Below are positions 28,003 through 37,376 of a stretch of DNA of 51,371 bases, piece after piece. A model generated the notes under the pieces. That model was not told the DNA's origin and did no database searches. It saw only the letters and a list, made by a program, of their open reading frames with translations. Each line of letters opens with the position of its first letter. Position 1 is the stretch's first letter. A program made the translations under genes and the position numbers. Source of the stretch: Sedimenticola sp. (lineage in GTDB: Bacteria; Pseudomonadota; Gammaproteobacteria; Chromatiales; Chromatiaceae); contig JALXAM010000062.1 in the NCBI GenBank assembly GCA_026992075.1, positions 1-51,371 on the forward strand, in the 5' to 3' direction.

Positions 28003-29274
28003 ATGAACACCTTCACCCTCCTCTTTCTCGCCGCCCTGGCCGCCAGCCTGTTGCTGGAGTACTGGCTGCTGTGGCGCCAGGCCCGCTCGGTGAGAAGCCA
28101 CCGGAATGCGGTGCCCCATCCCTTCGAGCAGCGCATCACCCTGGAGCAACACCAGAAGGCGGCGAACTACACCCTGGCCCAGATCCAATACGCAAGAGTG
28201 AGCCGGCTGATGGACGCGCTGCTTCTGCTGGGGTGGACCCTGGGCGGTGGCCTGGAGCTTCTCCATCGGCTCTGGCTGACCAGCGGACTGCCGGAACTCT
28301 GGCAGGGCGTGGGTCTGCTGCTCTCCCTGCTGCTGATCAGCGCGGTGCTGCAGCTGCCCCTGGAGCTGTGGCACACCTTCGGCATCGAGGCCCGCTTCGG
28401 CTTCAACCGCACCACGCCCCGCCGCTTCCTGCTGGACAAGCTGCTCGGCGGACTCCTGCTGCTGGTGCTGGGCGCACCGTTGGCGGCGCTGGTACTGTGG
28501 CTCATGACCCGGGCCGGCGACGCCTGGTGGCTGTGGGCCTGGGGTGCCTGGATACTGTTCACCCTGTTCATCACCTGGGCTTGGCCCACCTTCATCGCGC
28601 CGCTCTTCAACCGCTTCACGCCACTCCAAGACCAGGCGTTGAAGAAACGGCTGGAGGCCCTGCTGCAACGTTGCGGTTTTCGCAGCAACGGCATGTTCGT
28701 GATGGACGGCTCCCGCCGTTCCAGCCATGGCAACGCCTATTTCACCGGGCTCGGCCGCAACAAGCGCATCGTCTTCTTCGACACCCTGCTGCAGAGCCTG
28801 GAACCGGAGGAGATCGAAGCGGTGCTGGCCCACGAGCTGGGCCATTTCCGCCTGCACCATGTGCGCAACAACCTGTTGCTCACCGGGGTGCTGTCACTGG
28901 CCGCACTGGCGCTGCTGGGCTGGCTACTGCACCAGTCCTGGTTCTTCCAGGGACTGGGGGTGAGCCACGCCACCCCGGCTACCGGCCTGGCGCTGTTCCT
29001 GCTGGTGCTGCCGGTGTTCGGCAGTTTTCTCTCCCCTCTGTTCAATGCATTCTCCCGCCGCCACGAGTTCCAGGCCGATGCCTTCGCGGCGCAACAAGCC
29101 AGCGGCCAGGCACTGGTGGACGCCCTGGTGAAACTCTACCGGGACAATGCCAGCACCCTCACCCCGGATCCGCTCTATTCCGCCTTCCACCACAGCCATC
29201 CGCCAGCCGCTGTGCGCATCGCCGCTTTATCTTCTAGAATCGAATCAGACGAACCCGGGAAAACAGCACCATGA
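28003..29274 (+). CDS. M48-family (Ste24/CAAX-type) membrane metalloprotease
   Basis: A 423-aa integral membrane protease. The N-terminal half has several transmembrane helices ([31 protein letters not shown]) and the Ste24-like block [21 protein letters not shown]. The zinc site HELGH (in [15 protein letters not shown], near residue 277) and a downstream [14 protein letters not shown] Glu ligand complete the active centre. The ATG at 28003 has a GGGAG ribosome site. Bacterial members are proposed to clear damaged envelope proteins. Its stop overlaps the next start (ATGA), coupling it to a cytochrome c gene and rsgA. Confidence 0.93.
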   Translation: MNTFTLLFLAALAASLLLEYWLLWRQARSVRSHRNAVPHPFEQRITLEQHQKAANYTLAQIQYARVSRLMDALLLLGWTLGGGLELLHRLWLTSGLPELWQGVGLLLSLLLISAVLQLPLELWHTFGIEARFGFNRTTPRRFLLDKLLGGLLLLVLGAPLAALVLWLMTRAGDAWWLWAWGAWILFTLFITWAWPTFIAPLFNRFTPLQDQALKKRLEALLQRCGFRSNGMFVMDGSRRSSHGNAYFTGLGRNKRIVFFDTLLQSLEPEEIEAVLAHELGHFRLHHVRNNLLLTGVLSLAALALLGWLLHQSWFFQGLGVSHATPATGLALFLLVLPVFGSFLSPLFNAFSRRHEFQADAFAAQQASGQALVDALVKLYRDNASTLTPDPLYSAFHHSHPPAAVRIAALSSRIESDEPGKTAP

Positions 29275-29549
29275 ACAGGATCCTGCCCGCCCTCTGTCTC
29301 TTGTCTCCGGCACTGGCCGCGCAAGCCACGGAAGGCGATTTCCACGCCGAAACCTTCCACCGGCAGCACTGCACCAGCTGTCACGACTCCAGTGTCTACA
29401 CCAGGGAAAACCGACGCGTTCATTCCCGCCAGCAACTGGAGTCCCAGGTGCGCATGTGCGACGCCAATCTTGGTATCAAGTTGTACGATGACGACATCCA
29501 GGCGCTTACCGAGTACCTGGACCGCCATTACTATCACTTCACCCCCTGA
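29271..29549 (+). CDS. Small exported cytochrome c-type heme protein
   Basis: A 92-aa periplasmic protein with a signal peptide (residues 1-19) and one heme attachment motif CTSCH at residues 34-38 (HCTSCHDSSVYTR). A likely distal Met lies near residue 61 (QVRMCDANLG), though its place is unproven. Such mono-heme proteins serve as electron carriers or assembly factors. It shares an ATGA overlap with the M48 protease gene. Confidence 0.87.
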   Translation: MNRILPALCLLSPALAAQATEGDFHAETFHRQHCTSCHDSSVYTRENRRVHSRQQLESQVRMCDANLGIKLYDDDIQALTEYLDRHYYHFTP

Positions 29550-29557
29550 CCTGCCGC

Positions 29558-30565
29558 ATGCCCAGGCGCAGGCTCACGCGACGCCAGCAGGAACGTATCA
29601 CCAGGCTGCAGGAGAAGCGCCGGGAACGACTGGCCCGTCGGCTGGAACAACAACTGCCCGACACCGGAGAAGCACCAGCCCGAAAAGGCCGAGTCATCCG
29701 GCGTCATGGCCAGAATCTGCTGGTACGTGACGAACAGGGAGAAGACCACCTTTGTCTGTTCCGCCAGAACCTGGGCGACATCGTCTGCGGCGACCGGGTG
29801 CTGTGGCAGCCGGCGGATGGGGAACGCGGGGTGGTGGTGGCCCTGCTGCCCCGCGACAGCGTGCTCACCCGTCGGGATCACAACGGCCAGGAAAAACCGC
29901 TGGCCGCCAACATCACCCAGCTGGCGGTGGTGCTGGCGCCCAGACCCGAGCCCACGGGCTTTCTCACGGACCAGTACCTGGTGGCAGCGGAGCTCATGGG
30001 AATCCGCGCCCTCATCACTCTGAACAAGGCCGATCTTCTCGACCAGCAGGCGCTGACCGAATTCCGGCAGCGTTTCGCCCACTACCAAGAGATCGGCTAC
30101 CCGGTGATCACCGTGAGCGCCCGCCAGGCGCACGGACTGGATCCACTGTTGCGACACCTGGAGGGGGAGACCAGCATCCTGGTGGGACAGTCCGGAGTGG
30201 GCAAATCTTCCCTGGTCAATGCGCTGGTGCCCCAGCAACCGGAGGCGGTGGGAGAACTCTCAGCCGCCAGCGGCCTGGGGCGACATACCACCTCTGCAGC
30301 CACTCTCTATCAGCTGGAAAACGGGGGGGAGCTCATCGACTCCCCCGGCGTGCGCAGCTTCCGACTCGGACGCATCGGGCGGCAGGAACTGGAGCGGGGA
30401 TTTCGAGAATTTGTCCCCTTTCTCGGCAAGTGTCGCTTCTCCAACTGTTCCCACCGGCAGGAGCCCGGATGTGCTCTCCGCCAAGCGGTGGAAGAGGGAC
30501 AGATCGCCCCCCAACGGCTGGAAAACTATTTGCTGATGGCCGAAAAATTGGAAGAAGGCCGCTGA
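29558..30565 (+). CDS. rsgA: Ribosome small-subunit-dependent GTPase RsgA
   Basis: A circularly permuted GTPase for late 30S assembly. At 335 aa it has an N-terminal basic and OB-fold region and then G motifs in permuted order: TLNKADLL (G4) precedes ILVGQSGVGKSSLVNAL (G1), GLGRHTTSAATLYQL (G2) and LIDSPGVRSF (G3). The C-terminal zinc knuckle is CRFSNCSHRQEPGCALRQAV. It begins 8 bases after the cytochrome gene. Confidence 0.94.
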   Translation: MPRRRLTRRQQERITRLQEKRRERLARRLEQQLPDTGEAPARKGRVIRRHGQNLLVRDEQGEDHLCLFRQNLGDIVCGDRVLWQPADGERGVVVALLPRDSVLTRRDHNGQEKPLAANITQLAVVLAPRPEPTGFLTDQYLVAAELMGIRALITLNKADLLDQQALTEFRQRFAHYQEIGYPVITVSARQAHGLDPLLRHLEGETSILVGQSGVGKSSLVNALVPQQPEAVGELSAASGLGRHTTSAATLYQLENGGELIDSPGVRSFRLGRIGRQELERGFREFVPFLGKCRFSNCSHRQEPGCALRQAVEEGQIAPQRLENYLLMAEKLEEGR

Positions 30566-30775
30566 TTTGCACGCCGATTTCTTCTCAACTTTGCCGCCCA
30601 CCCGCCGATGCTGAAGAGGAGTCGCTCGGGCCGGGAGGGAGGCCGAATGTGCGCCAAGTCCCAAATCCTGGAAAAAACCACTGACCTCTTCAATACTTAG
30701 GGGACATTCTGGCGAAAACCCGGCACGCTCGGAGATAGAATTCAAGATGCGGGTTGCCTTGCCAGACAGGCAGAG

Positions 30776-33700
30776 ATGAAAACTGAACCACACAGCATGG
30801 ACAAGCCACGACCGGGAACGCTTCTGCTGCTCCCGGCTGCCCTGCTGTCGTTTACGGTAGCCGCCGGTCTGCTCCTCAGCCAGGCCGACAAGGCTGGTTG
30901 GATCCCGGCGGTCCTGCTTTTGTTGGGCCTCCTGGCACTGTTGCCGGTCATCTGGTGGGCATATCGGAATCCGACACGGGCACCGTGCAAGGAAGGATCG
31001 GAAGGGATCCAGGAACAGACAGGACATGGCGACGGTGAGCCAGACCCGGCTCGACTGGCCGCCGAGAACCGCCGCCTCAGGCAGGTGATGGAGGCAGCCC
31101 AGCTCTCCGCAGAACGGGCAGAACGGGATGCCCGGGAAGCGCTGCTCCTCAACCGCAAGCTGCTCAAGCTGCTCAACCGCGACATCCGCACACCCCTTGG
31201 CAGCCTCCTCGGAATCGTCGAATTGCTTCGGGACAGCAATCTGGACGCCCATGCCCGGCGCCTCACCGAAAGCCTGCACCAGTCGGTGGAAAGCCTCTTG
31301 GAGGTGATCCAGAGCCTCCCTTCCCCAACCAATCCAGACGGTGCCGGTGATGAAAACTCCAACGTGGATCTGCAGGCCCTGCTGGAAGACGCCACCCGTC
31401 CTTTCCGGAACCTGGCACCCCACAAGGGGATCGGTTTCAGTTGCGACATTCCTTCCAACTTGCCGCAAACGGTGAAGACCGATCCCCGTCAGCTCACCCG
31501 GATGCTGGAAGGCCTGCTGAAGTGGTCCTTCGACCATTCCGGCAAGGATGGCCGAGTTCGCTTTCGAACCGTCCTGCATCCTCCTTCAGACGGAGATTCC
31601 GTATGGCAGGCGGACTTCCAGATCTGTCTGGACCAGCCGGCCTCGGCACTCCAGGTGAAGCAGGCATTGCACCCGCTATCGACTGGTGGTGACATCCGGG
31701 AGACACCCGATGAGCTGGCCAGCATCCGACAACAGGCTCGGGAGGCGGGTGGTACCGTGAAGCTGACGGACACGGCATCGGACAACCCCTGCCTCGCCCT
31801 GCAACTGCCACTGGAGGTTGCCGACACCGGCGATTCCCCTGGCGATACGACCCCCCACCGCCGAAAGGTCCACCGGATACTGCTGGTGGAAGACAATGCG
31901 GTGAACCAGATGATCACCCGCAGCATGCTGGAAGCACTGGGTTGCCAAGTGGAACTGGCAGAGGGGGGGGAAGCTGCGGTGGCCAAAGCGAGCCAGGAAC
32001 GGTTCGATCTCATCTTCATGGACTGCCATATGCCGGGAATGGACGGCTTCGAGACCTGTCACCGAATCCGGGAGGCGGAAATGGCTGCAGGACAGCAGCC
32101 AGTACCCATTGTCGCCCTCACGGCGGACATCAACGAAGGGACCGAAGCGCGTTGCCGTCAGGCTGGCATGAACGATTATGTGACCAAGCCCTACACCCGG
32201 GAGGACCTGGCCGATGTCCTGACACGCTGGTCGCTTGCAGCGGACGGCACCACGACCAGTTCCCCGACTCCCATCGACGGCAATGAGGAGAAGATCCTGG
32301 ACCAAGCCCGCCTGGATGCCCTGCGCGCCATTGGTCGAGAACGGGGCAGCAGCCTGTTGGAGAAAGCGGTCCGCCATTTCATCGACCATGCCCCGGAAGA
32401 GCTGGGGCGCCTGCGCAAGGCCGCCAGTGACGGCATGGCCGAACAGGTGCGACTCATCGCCCACAACCTGAAATCTTCCAGCGACATGCTGGGCGCCCGC
32501 AAGCTGGCCCGCAGGTTCGCCGATCTGGAACGCTTGGCGCGAGAGGGGGAAATGGGCCGGCTGACTGCGCTGTTGGAAGAGGTGGAGGAAATGATGCCGG
32601 AAGTGCTGGAGGCGCTGGAGCAGGCCTTGCGGGCACCCGTGGCAAAACAGTCGCTGCCCGCCGAAGCGGTGCAGGGAAGCGGCAGGATCCTGGTGGTGGA
32701 CGACGACCCAGCCTTCCGCCTGGTCACCGTCACCTCTCTGCGAGAAGCGGGATTCGAAGTGTTCGAGGCCACCAATGGCGTTGGCGCATTGGCCTCCATC
32801 GATGAACATCCGCCGGATCTGATCCTGCTCGATGCTCTCATGGAGGACATCGACGGTTTCGAGATCTGCCGGCGCCTGCAGCAGAACCCCGATACCCGGC
32901 GGATCCCGGTACTCATGGTTACCGGGCTGGAAGACACCGAATCGGTGCATCGCGCATTCCAGGCAGGAGCCGCCGGCTTCATCACCAAGCCGGTGAACTA
33001 CCCGGTACTGATCCACCGCGTCCGTTTCCAGCTCCGGGTTGCCCGGGAAGCGGAAGAGCTCAGGGAGAGCCGCGAACAACTGGCCATGGCGCAGCAGCTG
33101 GCCCGACTGGGGCACTGGCGTTGGGAGCCGGCCCAGGACCGTTTCGAGATCTCCGAACAGCTGGCCCGGATCTGCGAGCTGGAGACCGGGGACCAGGAGA
33201 TCTCTCTGGAGGCCTATCTCCAACTACTGGAGCCCGAGGATCGAGAGCAGCTGCGCTTCAACATCCGCAATGCGCTGGAGAAGGGGGTCACCAAGCCCCT
33301 CGACTACCGCATCACCACCGCCAGCGGCAAGACCCTCTTCATGCACCAGGAGCTGACCCTGCCCAAGCCGGGCATACTGCTGGCCACGGTGCAGGATGTC
33401 ACCCGTCAGTATGAGTCGGAACAGAAGATCCGAAAACTGGCCTATTCCGACGAACTCACGGGACTGGCCAGCCGTTCCTATTTCCTGCGTCACCTGGAAG
33501 ACACCATCGCCATCGCCGGCCGCCACCAGGAAAAGTTCTCACTGCTCTATCTCGACCTGGACTCCTTCAAGGACATCAACGACACCCTGGGCCACGATGT
33601 GGGAGACGAACTGCTCAAGGTGGTGGCCCAGCGGCTCTCCAAGGTGCTGCGCAAGACCGACTTCGCTGCCCGGCTGGGGGGCGACGAATTCTGCATCCTG

Positions 33701-34783
33701 GTGGACAACGTCTCCATCGGTTACGCGGCTGAGATCGCCAGCCGCTGCCTGGAGGAGGTGAACAAGCCCATTCAGTTGGGTCCCCAGACCTTCAACCCCA
33801 GAATCAGCATCGGCATCGCCAATTTCCCCGGTGACGGGCGGGACGCCCACACCCTGCTGAAGGCGGCAGACAGCGCAATGTACGCTGCCAAGCAGGAGGG
33901 CAAGCACCGTTACGCCTTCTATCAGCCCGAGCTCACCATCCGCGCCAAGAAACGGCTGGATATGGAGCACGAACTGCGTAGGGCGCTGGACAAGGAGCAG
34001 CTGGAGCTCCATTACCAACCCCAGATCTCACTGCTCACCGGCCGCATCTGTGGCGTGGAAGCACTGGTGCGCTGGCGCCATCCGGAAAGGGGGCTAGTGC
34101 CGCCAGACGAGTTCATCCATGTGGCGGAACGCATCGGCCTCATCAAGCAGCTGGGCAACTGGGTGCTCGAGACCGCCTGCCACCAGGGCCAACAGTGGAT
34201 GAAGGCGGGCCATGAGGGGCTACAGATCGCGGTGAACATCTCCCCTCTCCATTTCAAGGATCCGGAGATCGTCCAGCAGGTGGATCGGATCCTGACCCGG
34301 TCCGGGTGCCCGGCAGGCAACCTGGAGCTGGAGGTCACCGAGAACGTGGTGCAGACCGAACCGGAAAACATGGAGAGTTTCAAACGGCTGAAAGAGCTGG
34401 GGGTGCGCATCGCCATCGACGATTTCGGCACCGGCTACTCCTCCCTCTCCTCCCTCAAGAAGCTACCCATCGACTGCCTCAAGGTGGACCAACTCTTCAT
34501 CCGCGACATGATGGAGGACCCCCAGTCGGCCACGCTGGTGGGCACCATCATCGGCCTGGCCAAGGCACTGGGACTGCAGGTGGTGGCAGAAGGGGTGGAG
34601 AACGACCAGGAGATCCAGATCCTCACCGGGCTGGGTTGCGACATCGTGCAGGGCTTCTTCTTCAGCCGGCCGGTGACGCCAGATCGGTTGGAGAAGCTAC
34701 TGGCACAGGATTTCAGCGCTCTGGTGCTTCCCTCTGGCCATCCGCCACCCAACATGGCCTTGGGGCCAGGAGTGAACGGATGA
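30776..34783 (+). CDS. Hybrid REC-HPt-REC-PAS-GGDEF-EAL protein with degenerate kinase core
   Basis: A 1335-aa membrane signalling protein. Two N-terminal transmembrane helices (residues about 18-38 and 44-62) precede a histidine-kinase-like segment in which the phosphoacceptor His is replaced (LNRDIRTPLGSLLGIVELL, Arg where SHE usually is). The ATP-binding N-box is also lost (LEGLLKWSFDHS). Then come REC1 (from about 366, Asp in IFMDCHM), HPt (His in AHNLKSSSDMLGA, near 561), REC2 (Asp in LLDALME), a PAS-like sensor (about 775-880), GGDEF (ARLGGDEFC, near 967) and EAL (GVEALVRWRHP, near 1094). It is thus probably not an autokinase; it relays phosphate and makes or degrades c-di-GMP. An HDOD gene overlaps its stop. 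Confidence 0.92.
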   Translation: MKTEPHSMDKPRPGTLLLLPAALLSFTVAAGLLLSQADKAGWIPAVLLLLGLLALLPVIWWAYRNPTRAPCKEGSEGIQEQTGHGDGEPDPARLAAENRRLRQVMEAAQLSAERAERDAREALLLNRKLLKLLNRDIRTPLGSLLGIVELLRDSNLDAHARRLTESLHQSVESLLEVIQSLPSPTNPDGAGDENSNVDLQALLEDATRPFRNLAPHKGIGFSCDIPSNLPQTVKTDPRQLTRMLEGLLKWSFDHSGKDGRVRFRTVLHPPSDGDSVWQADFQICLDQPASALQVKQALHPLSTGGDIRETPDELASIRQQAREAGGTVKLTDTASDNPCLALQLPLEVADTGDSPGDTTPHRRKVHRILLVEDNAVNQMITRSMLEALGCQVELAEGGEAAVAKASQERFDLIFMDCHMPGMDGFETCHRIREAEMAAGQQPVPIVALTADINEGTEARCRQAGMNDYVTKPYTREDLADVLTRWSLAADGTTTSSPTPIDGNEEKILDQARLDALRAIGRERGSSLLEKAVRHFIDHAPEELGRLRKAASDGMAEQVRLIAHNLKSSSDMLGARKLARRFADLERLAREGEMGRLTALLEEVEEMMPEVLEALEQALRAPVAKQSLPAEAVQGSGRILVVDDDPAFRLVTVTSLREAGFEVFEATNGVGALASIDEHPPDLILLDALMEDIDGFEICRRLQQNPDTRRIPVLMVTGLEDTESVHRAFQAGAAGFITKPVNYPVLIHRVRFQLRVAREAEELRESREQLAMAQQLARLGHWRWEPAQDRFEISEQLARICELETGDQEISLEAYLQLLEPEDREQLRFNIRNALEKGVTKPLDYRITTASGKTLFMHQELTLPKPGILLATVQDVTRQYESEQKIRKLAYSDELTGLASRSYFLRHLEDTIAIAGRHQEKFSLLYLDLDSFKDINDTLGHDVGDELLKVVAQRLSKVLRKTDFAARLGGDEFCILVDNVSIGYAAEIASRCLEEVNKPIQLGPQTFNPRISIGIANFPGDGRDAHTLLKAADSAMYAAKQEGKHRYAFYQPELTIRAKKRLDMEHELRRALDKEQLELHYQPQISLLTGRICGVEALVRWRHPERGLVPPDEFIHVAERIGLIKQLGNWVLETACHQGQQWMKAGHEGLQIAVNISPLHFKDPEIVQQVDRILTRSGCPAGNLELEVTENVVQTEPENMESFKRLKELGVRIAIDDFGTGYSSLSSLKKLPIDCLKVDQLFIRDMMEDPQSATLVGTIIGLAKALGLQVVAEGVENDQEIQILTGLGCDIVQGFFFSRPVTPDRLEKLLAQDFSALVLPSGHPPPNMALGPGVNG

Positions 34784-35652
34784 ACCAATGCCAGCGACAG
34801 CACCCGACCCAACAACTGCGGGAGATCATGGCCAGCACCCGGCTCCCGGTGCTGCCCCCCAACACCCCTTATCTGCTCCGGGCCATGGCCAGCGAAGAGA
34901 TCACCTTTCGCGAGCTGGCCGCTGTGGTGGAGAAATTCCCCACCATTGCCGCCAAACTGATTGCACTGGCCAACTCTCCCTGGTCCGCCCCGGTGGTGGA
35001 GGTGACCTCGGTGGAGATGGCCTGCTCACGACTGGGCTTTTCCGTAGTGCGCAGCGTGAGCGTGGCTCTGGGAATCGCCAACGCCTTCAATCCCGCGCTT
35101 TGTCCGGCCTTCGACCCGGTACGCTACTGGACCGGCGCCTTCCTCATGGCTGAACTCACCACCCGGCTGGCGGAATCGGCAGCCGATGACCACGAGGTGG
35201 AACCGCAATCGGTGCGCACCGCCGGCCTGCTGCACAATCTGGGACTTTTGTGGCTGGCCACCTGCATGCCGGATGAGACCCACCAGGCGCTGCTGTCTGC
35301 CGAGGGGGAAGCGGCCGGCTCCCTGGATGGATTGTTACATGAACTCTGCGGCATCGGTTTCGTGGAGGCCGGCGCCCTGCTGGCGGAGAGCTGGGAGTTC
35401 CCGGATATGCTGGTGGAATCCCTGCGCCACCAGGATGATCCCGGTTACCGGGAGCAGTACTGGCAATCCGCAGCTTTGCTGGGAGTGGCAAAGGAGCTGC
35501 TGCACGAGAATGCGGAACCAACCGGGCAACCCCCGGACCCCCGCTGGTCCCAGCTCGGCTTCTCTCCGGAACAGCAGGAGGAGTTTCGCAAGCTCGCAGG
35601 GGAAAGGCGCTCCGACGTACAGGAACTGGCCAGCACCCTGTTCGCCGGGTGA
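34780..35652 (+). CDS. HDOD-domain protein
   Basis: A 290-aa protein with the HDOD fold, a metal-free relative of HD hydrolases common in two-component and c-di-GMP networks. Blocks include TFRELAAVVEKFPTIAAKLIAL, SVEMACSRLGFSVVRSVSVAL, and LHNLGLLWLATCMPDETHQ, where the catalytic HD pair is absent (HN instead). The ATG overlaps the stop of the GGDEF-EAL gene (ATGA), so the two proteins are co-made and probably interact. No hydrolase activity is expected. Confidence 0.9.
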   Translation: MNQCQRQHPTQQLREIMASTRLPVLPPNTPYLLRAMASEEITFRELAAVVEKFPTIAAKLIALANSPWSAPVVEVTSVEMACSRLGFSVVRSVSVALGIANAFNPALCPAFDPVRYWTGAFLMAELTTRLAESAADDHEVEPQSVRTAGLLHNLGLLWLATCMPDETHQALLSAEGEAAGSLDGLLHELCGIGFVEAGALLAESWEFPDMLVESLRHQDDPGYREQYWQSAALLGVAKELLHENAEPTGQPPDPRWSQLGFSPEQQEEFRKLAGERRSDVQELASTLFAG

Positions 35653-35843
35653 ACTTTCGTGGCGGATTCCACCACCTCGTTCCGTCACCCAATCTCCACC
35701 CTCGTCGAAAAAAGTTGCCAAGTTCCCATTTCTGAATAAAATTCCCGCTCCCGGCAGGGACTTCCCCCAGGTTGTGGACGGTGAAGAACCCACCGGTGGT
35801 GCAATAGGCAGGTCGTCGTCCACTTGTCTGGAGGGGTATTCCA

Positions 35844-36305
35844 TTGGAGCAGGCAACGGCAGAAGCAAAGCACAGGATCCTTCCCTTGCGGGAACAACCA
35901 CGCACCGGCCGGTGCGAGGCTGGTGAACCGGACCATTTCATTCAGCGGGACGGGGTGGAATTTGCCGGTAGCCACCTGATCCTAGACCTCTGGGAAGCCC
36001 GCCGCCTGGACGACCTGGAACACATGGAGCAGGTGATGCGCGAGGCGGTGAAGGTGGCCGGCGCCACTTTGCTGCACATCCACCTGCACCACTTCACTCC
36101 CAGCGGTGGCATCTCCGGCGTGGCGGTGCTGGCCGAGTCCCACATCAGCGTGCACACCTGGCCGGAGCGCAATTTCGCGGCGCTGGACGTCTTCATGTGC
36201 GGTGACGCCCGGCCGGAGATGACCATTCCCGTCTTCAAGCGCGCATTCCATCCCGGCCGCATGGAGATCAAGGACCTGATGCGCGGCGTCGTGCGAGAGG
36301 CGTAA
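35844..36305 (+). CDS. speD: S-adenosylmethionine decarboxylase proenzyme
   Basis: SpeD decarboxylates S-adenosylmethionine to supply the aminopropyl group of spermidine. The protein is pyruvoyl-dependent and self-cleaves before the Ser in ESHISVHTWPE. The 153-aa product is of the short class 1B-like type. The TTG start at 35844 is supported by GGAGGGG seven bases upstream; the first 30 residues are an unusual N-terminal addition. The next gene, speE, starts 5 bases after the stop. Confidence 0.9.
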   Translation: MEQATAEAKHRILPLREQPRTGRCEAGEPDHFIQRDGVEFAGSHLILDLWEARRLDDLEHMEQVMREAVKVAGATLLHIHLHHFTPSGGISGVAVLAESHISVHTWPERNFAALDVFMCGDARPEMTIPVFKRAFHPGRMEIKDLMRGVVREA

Positions 36306-36310
36306 AGACG

Positions 36311-37159
36311 ATGAAAGTCTTCGAGGAGACCCTCTACGACTCCGTATCCCAATGCTTCCGCATCGACAAGCTCTACTACGAGAGCAAGACCGAGCACCAG
36401 CACCTGATGATCTTCCACAACGCCTTCCTGGGCCGGGTGATGACCCTGGACGGCATCGTGCAGACCACCGAGCGGGACGAGTTCATCTACCACGAGATGA
36501 TGGCCCACGTCCCCCTGCTGGCCCACGGCGGGGCGCGCGACGTGCTCATCATCGGCGGCGGCGACGGCGCCATGCTGCGCGAGGTTTGCCGCCACCCGGC
36601 GGTGGAACGCATCGTCATGGTGGAGATCGACCGCCAGGTGATCGACCTGGCGAAGGAGTACCTGCCCAACCACTCCGCCGGTGCCTTCGAGGATCCTCGC
36701 CTGGAGCTGGTGATCTCCGACGGCATGGCCTTCGTGAAGGAGTGCGAGGCGGACCGCTTCGACGTCATCATCTCCGACAGCACCGACCCCATCGGCCCTG
36801 GGGAGGTACTCTTCAGCGACGACTTCTACCGCGAGTGCCGCCGCATCCTCCGGCCCGATGGGGTGATGACCACCCAGAACGGCGTGCCCTTCTTCCAGCT
36901 CGACGAGGTGCGGGACACCCGCGAGCGCATGGGGCGCCACTTCAGGGACCAGACCTTCTACGCCGCAGCGGTGCCCACCTACCACGGCGGCATCATGACC
37001 TTCGGCTGGGGTAGCGACGATCCCGCCCTGCGCCAGCTGCCGGTGGAGACCCTGGCCGGGCGGCTGGCGGAAGCCGGCTTCACCACCCGCTACTACACCC
37101 CCGAGATCCACGTCGCCTCCTTCGCCCTGCCCCGCTACGTGCTGGACGCCATCCAGTGA
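36311..37159 (+). CDS. speE: Polyamine aminopropyltransferase (spermidine synthase)
   Basis: SpeE joins the aminopropyl group of decarboxylated S-adenosylmethionine to putrescine. The 282-aa protein has GGGDGAMLREVCRHP (co-substrate binding), ISDSTDPIGPGEVLFSDDFYREC (gatekeeping loop with catalytic Asp) and YHGGIMTFGWGS. It directly follows speD, and an ornithine/lysine decarboxylase gene lies downstream past an element insertion. Confidence 0.95.
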   Translation: MKVFEETLYDSVSQCFRIDKLYYESKTEHQHLMIFHNAFLGRVMTLDGIVQTTERDEFIYHEMMAHVPLLAHGGARDVLIIGGGDGAMLREVCRHPAVERIVMVEIDRQVIDLAKEYLPNHSAGAFEDPRLELVISDGMAFVKECEADRFDVIISDSTDPIGPGEVLFSDDFYRECRRILRPDGVMTTQNGVPFFQLDEVRDTRERMGRHFRDQTFYAAAVPTYHGGIMTFGWGSDDPALRQLPVETLAGRLAEAGFTTRYYTPEIHVASFALPRYVLDAIQ

Positions 37160-37169
37160 TATTCTCTTG

Positions 37170-37329
37170 GGAACCCCTGATTTAATCCTGGACGAAGCAG
37201 ATTGTTCTCCTCCGGTTCGAGTACAAGGCGAAGTTCGCAGCCAATAGCCTGCTATTGGCAAGAGCTTCAACGCAGTAATCGGGCCGGAGGAGGATAAGAT
37301 GCGAGTTCATGGATTAGATCAGAGGTTCC
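37170..37329. mobile_element. 160-bp palindromic MITE, copy C, TSD CTTG
   Basis: Near-identical to copy B. It is flanked by perfect CTTG repeats (37166-37169 and 37330-37333). Ends: GGAACCCCTGATTTAATCC and, on the other strand, GGAACCTCTGATCTAATCC. The centre is CCAATAGCCTGCTATTGG, so the whole element is a long imperfect hairpin. It lies 10 bases past the speE stop and, with the REP at 37334, separates speE from the decarboxylase gene. It carries no gene. Confidence 0.85.
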
Positions 37330-37333
37330 CTTG

Positions 37334-37356
37334 GTAGGTCGGGCTTCAGCCCGACA
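37334..37356. repeat. REP palindrome directly after element C
   Basis: GTAGGTCGGGCTTCAGCCCG with a following ACA, the inverse of the element at 7927-7949. It begins directly at the end of the CTTG target duplication of copy C and ends about 20 bases before the decarboxylase ATG. Confidence 0.85.
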
Positions 37357-37376
37357 AATACCACCTCGCCAGCGTT

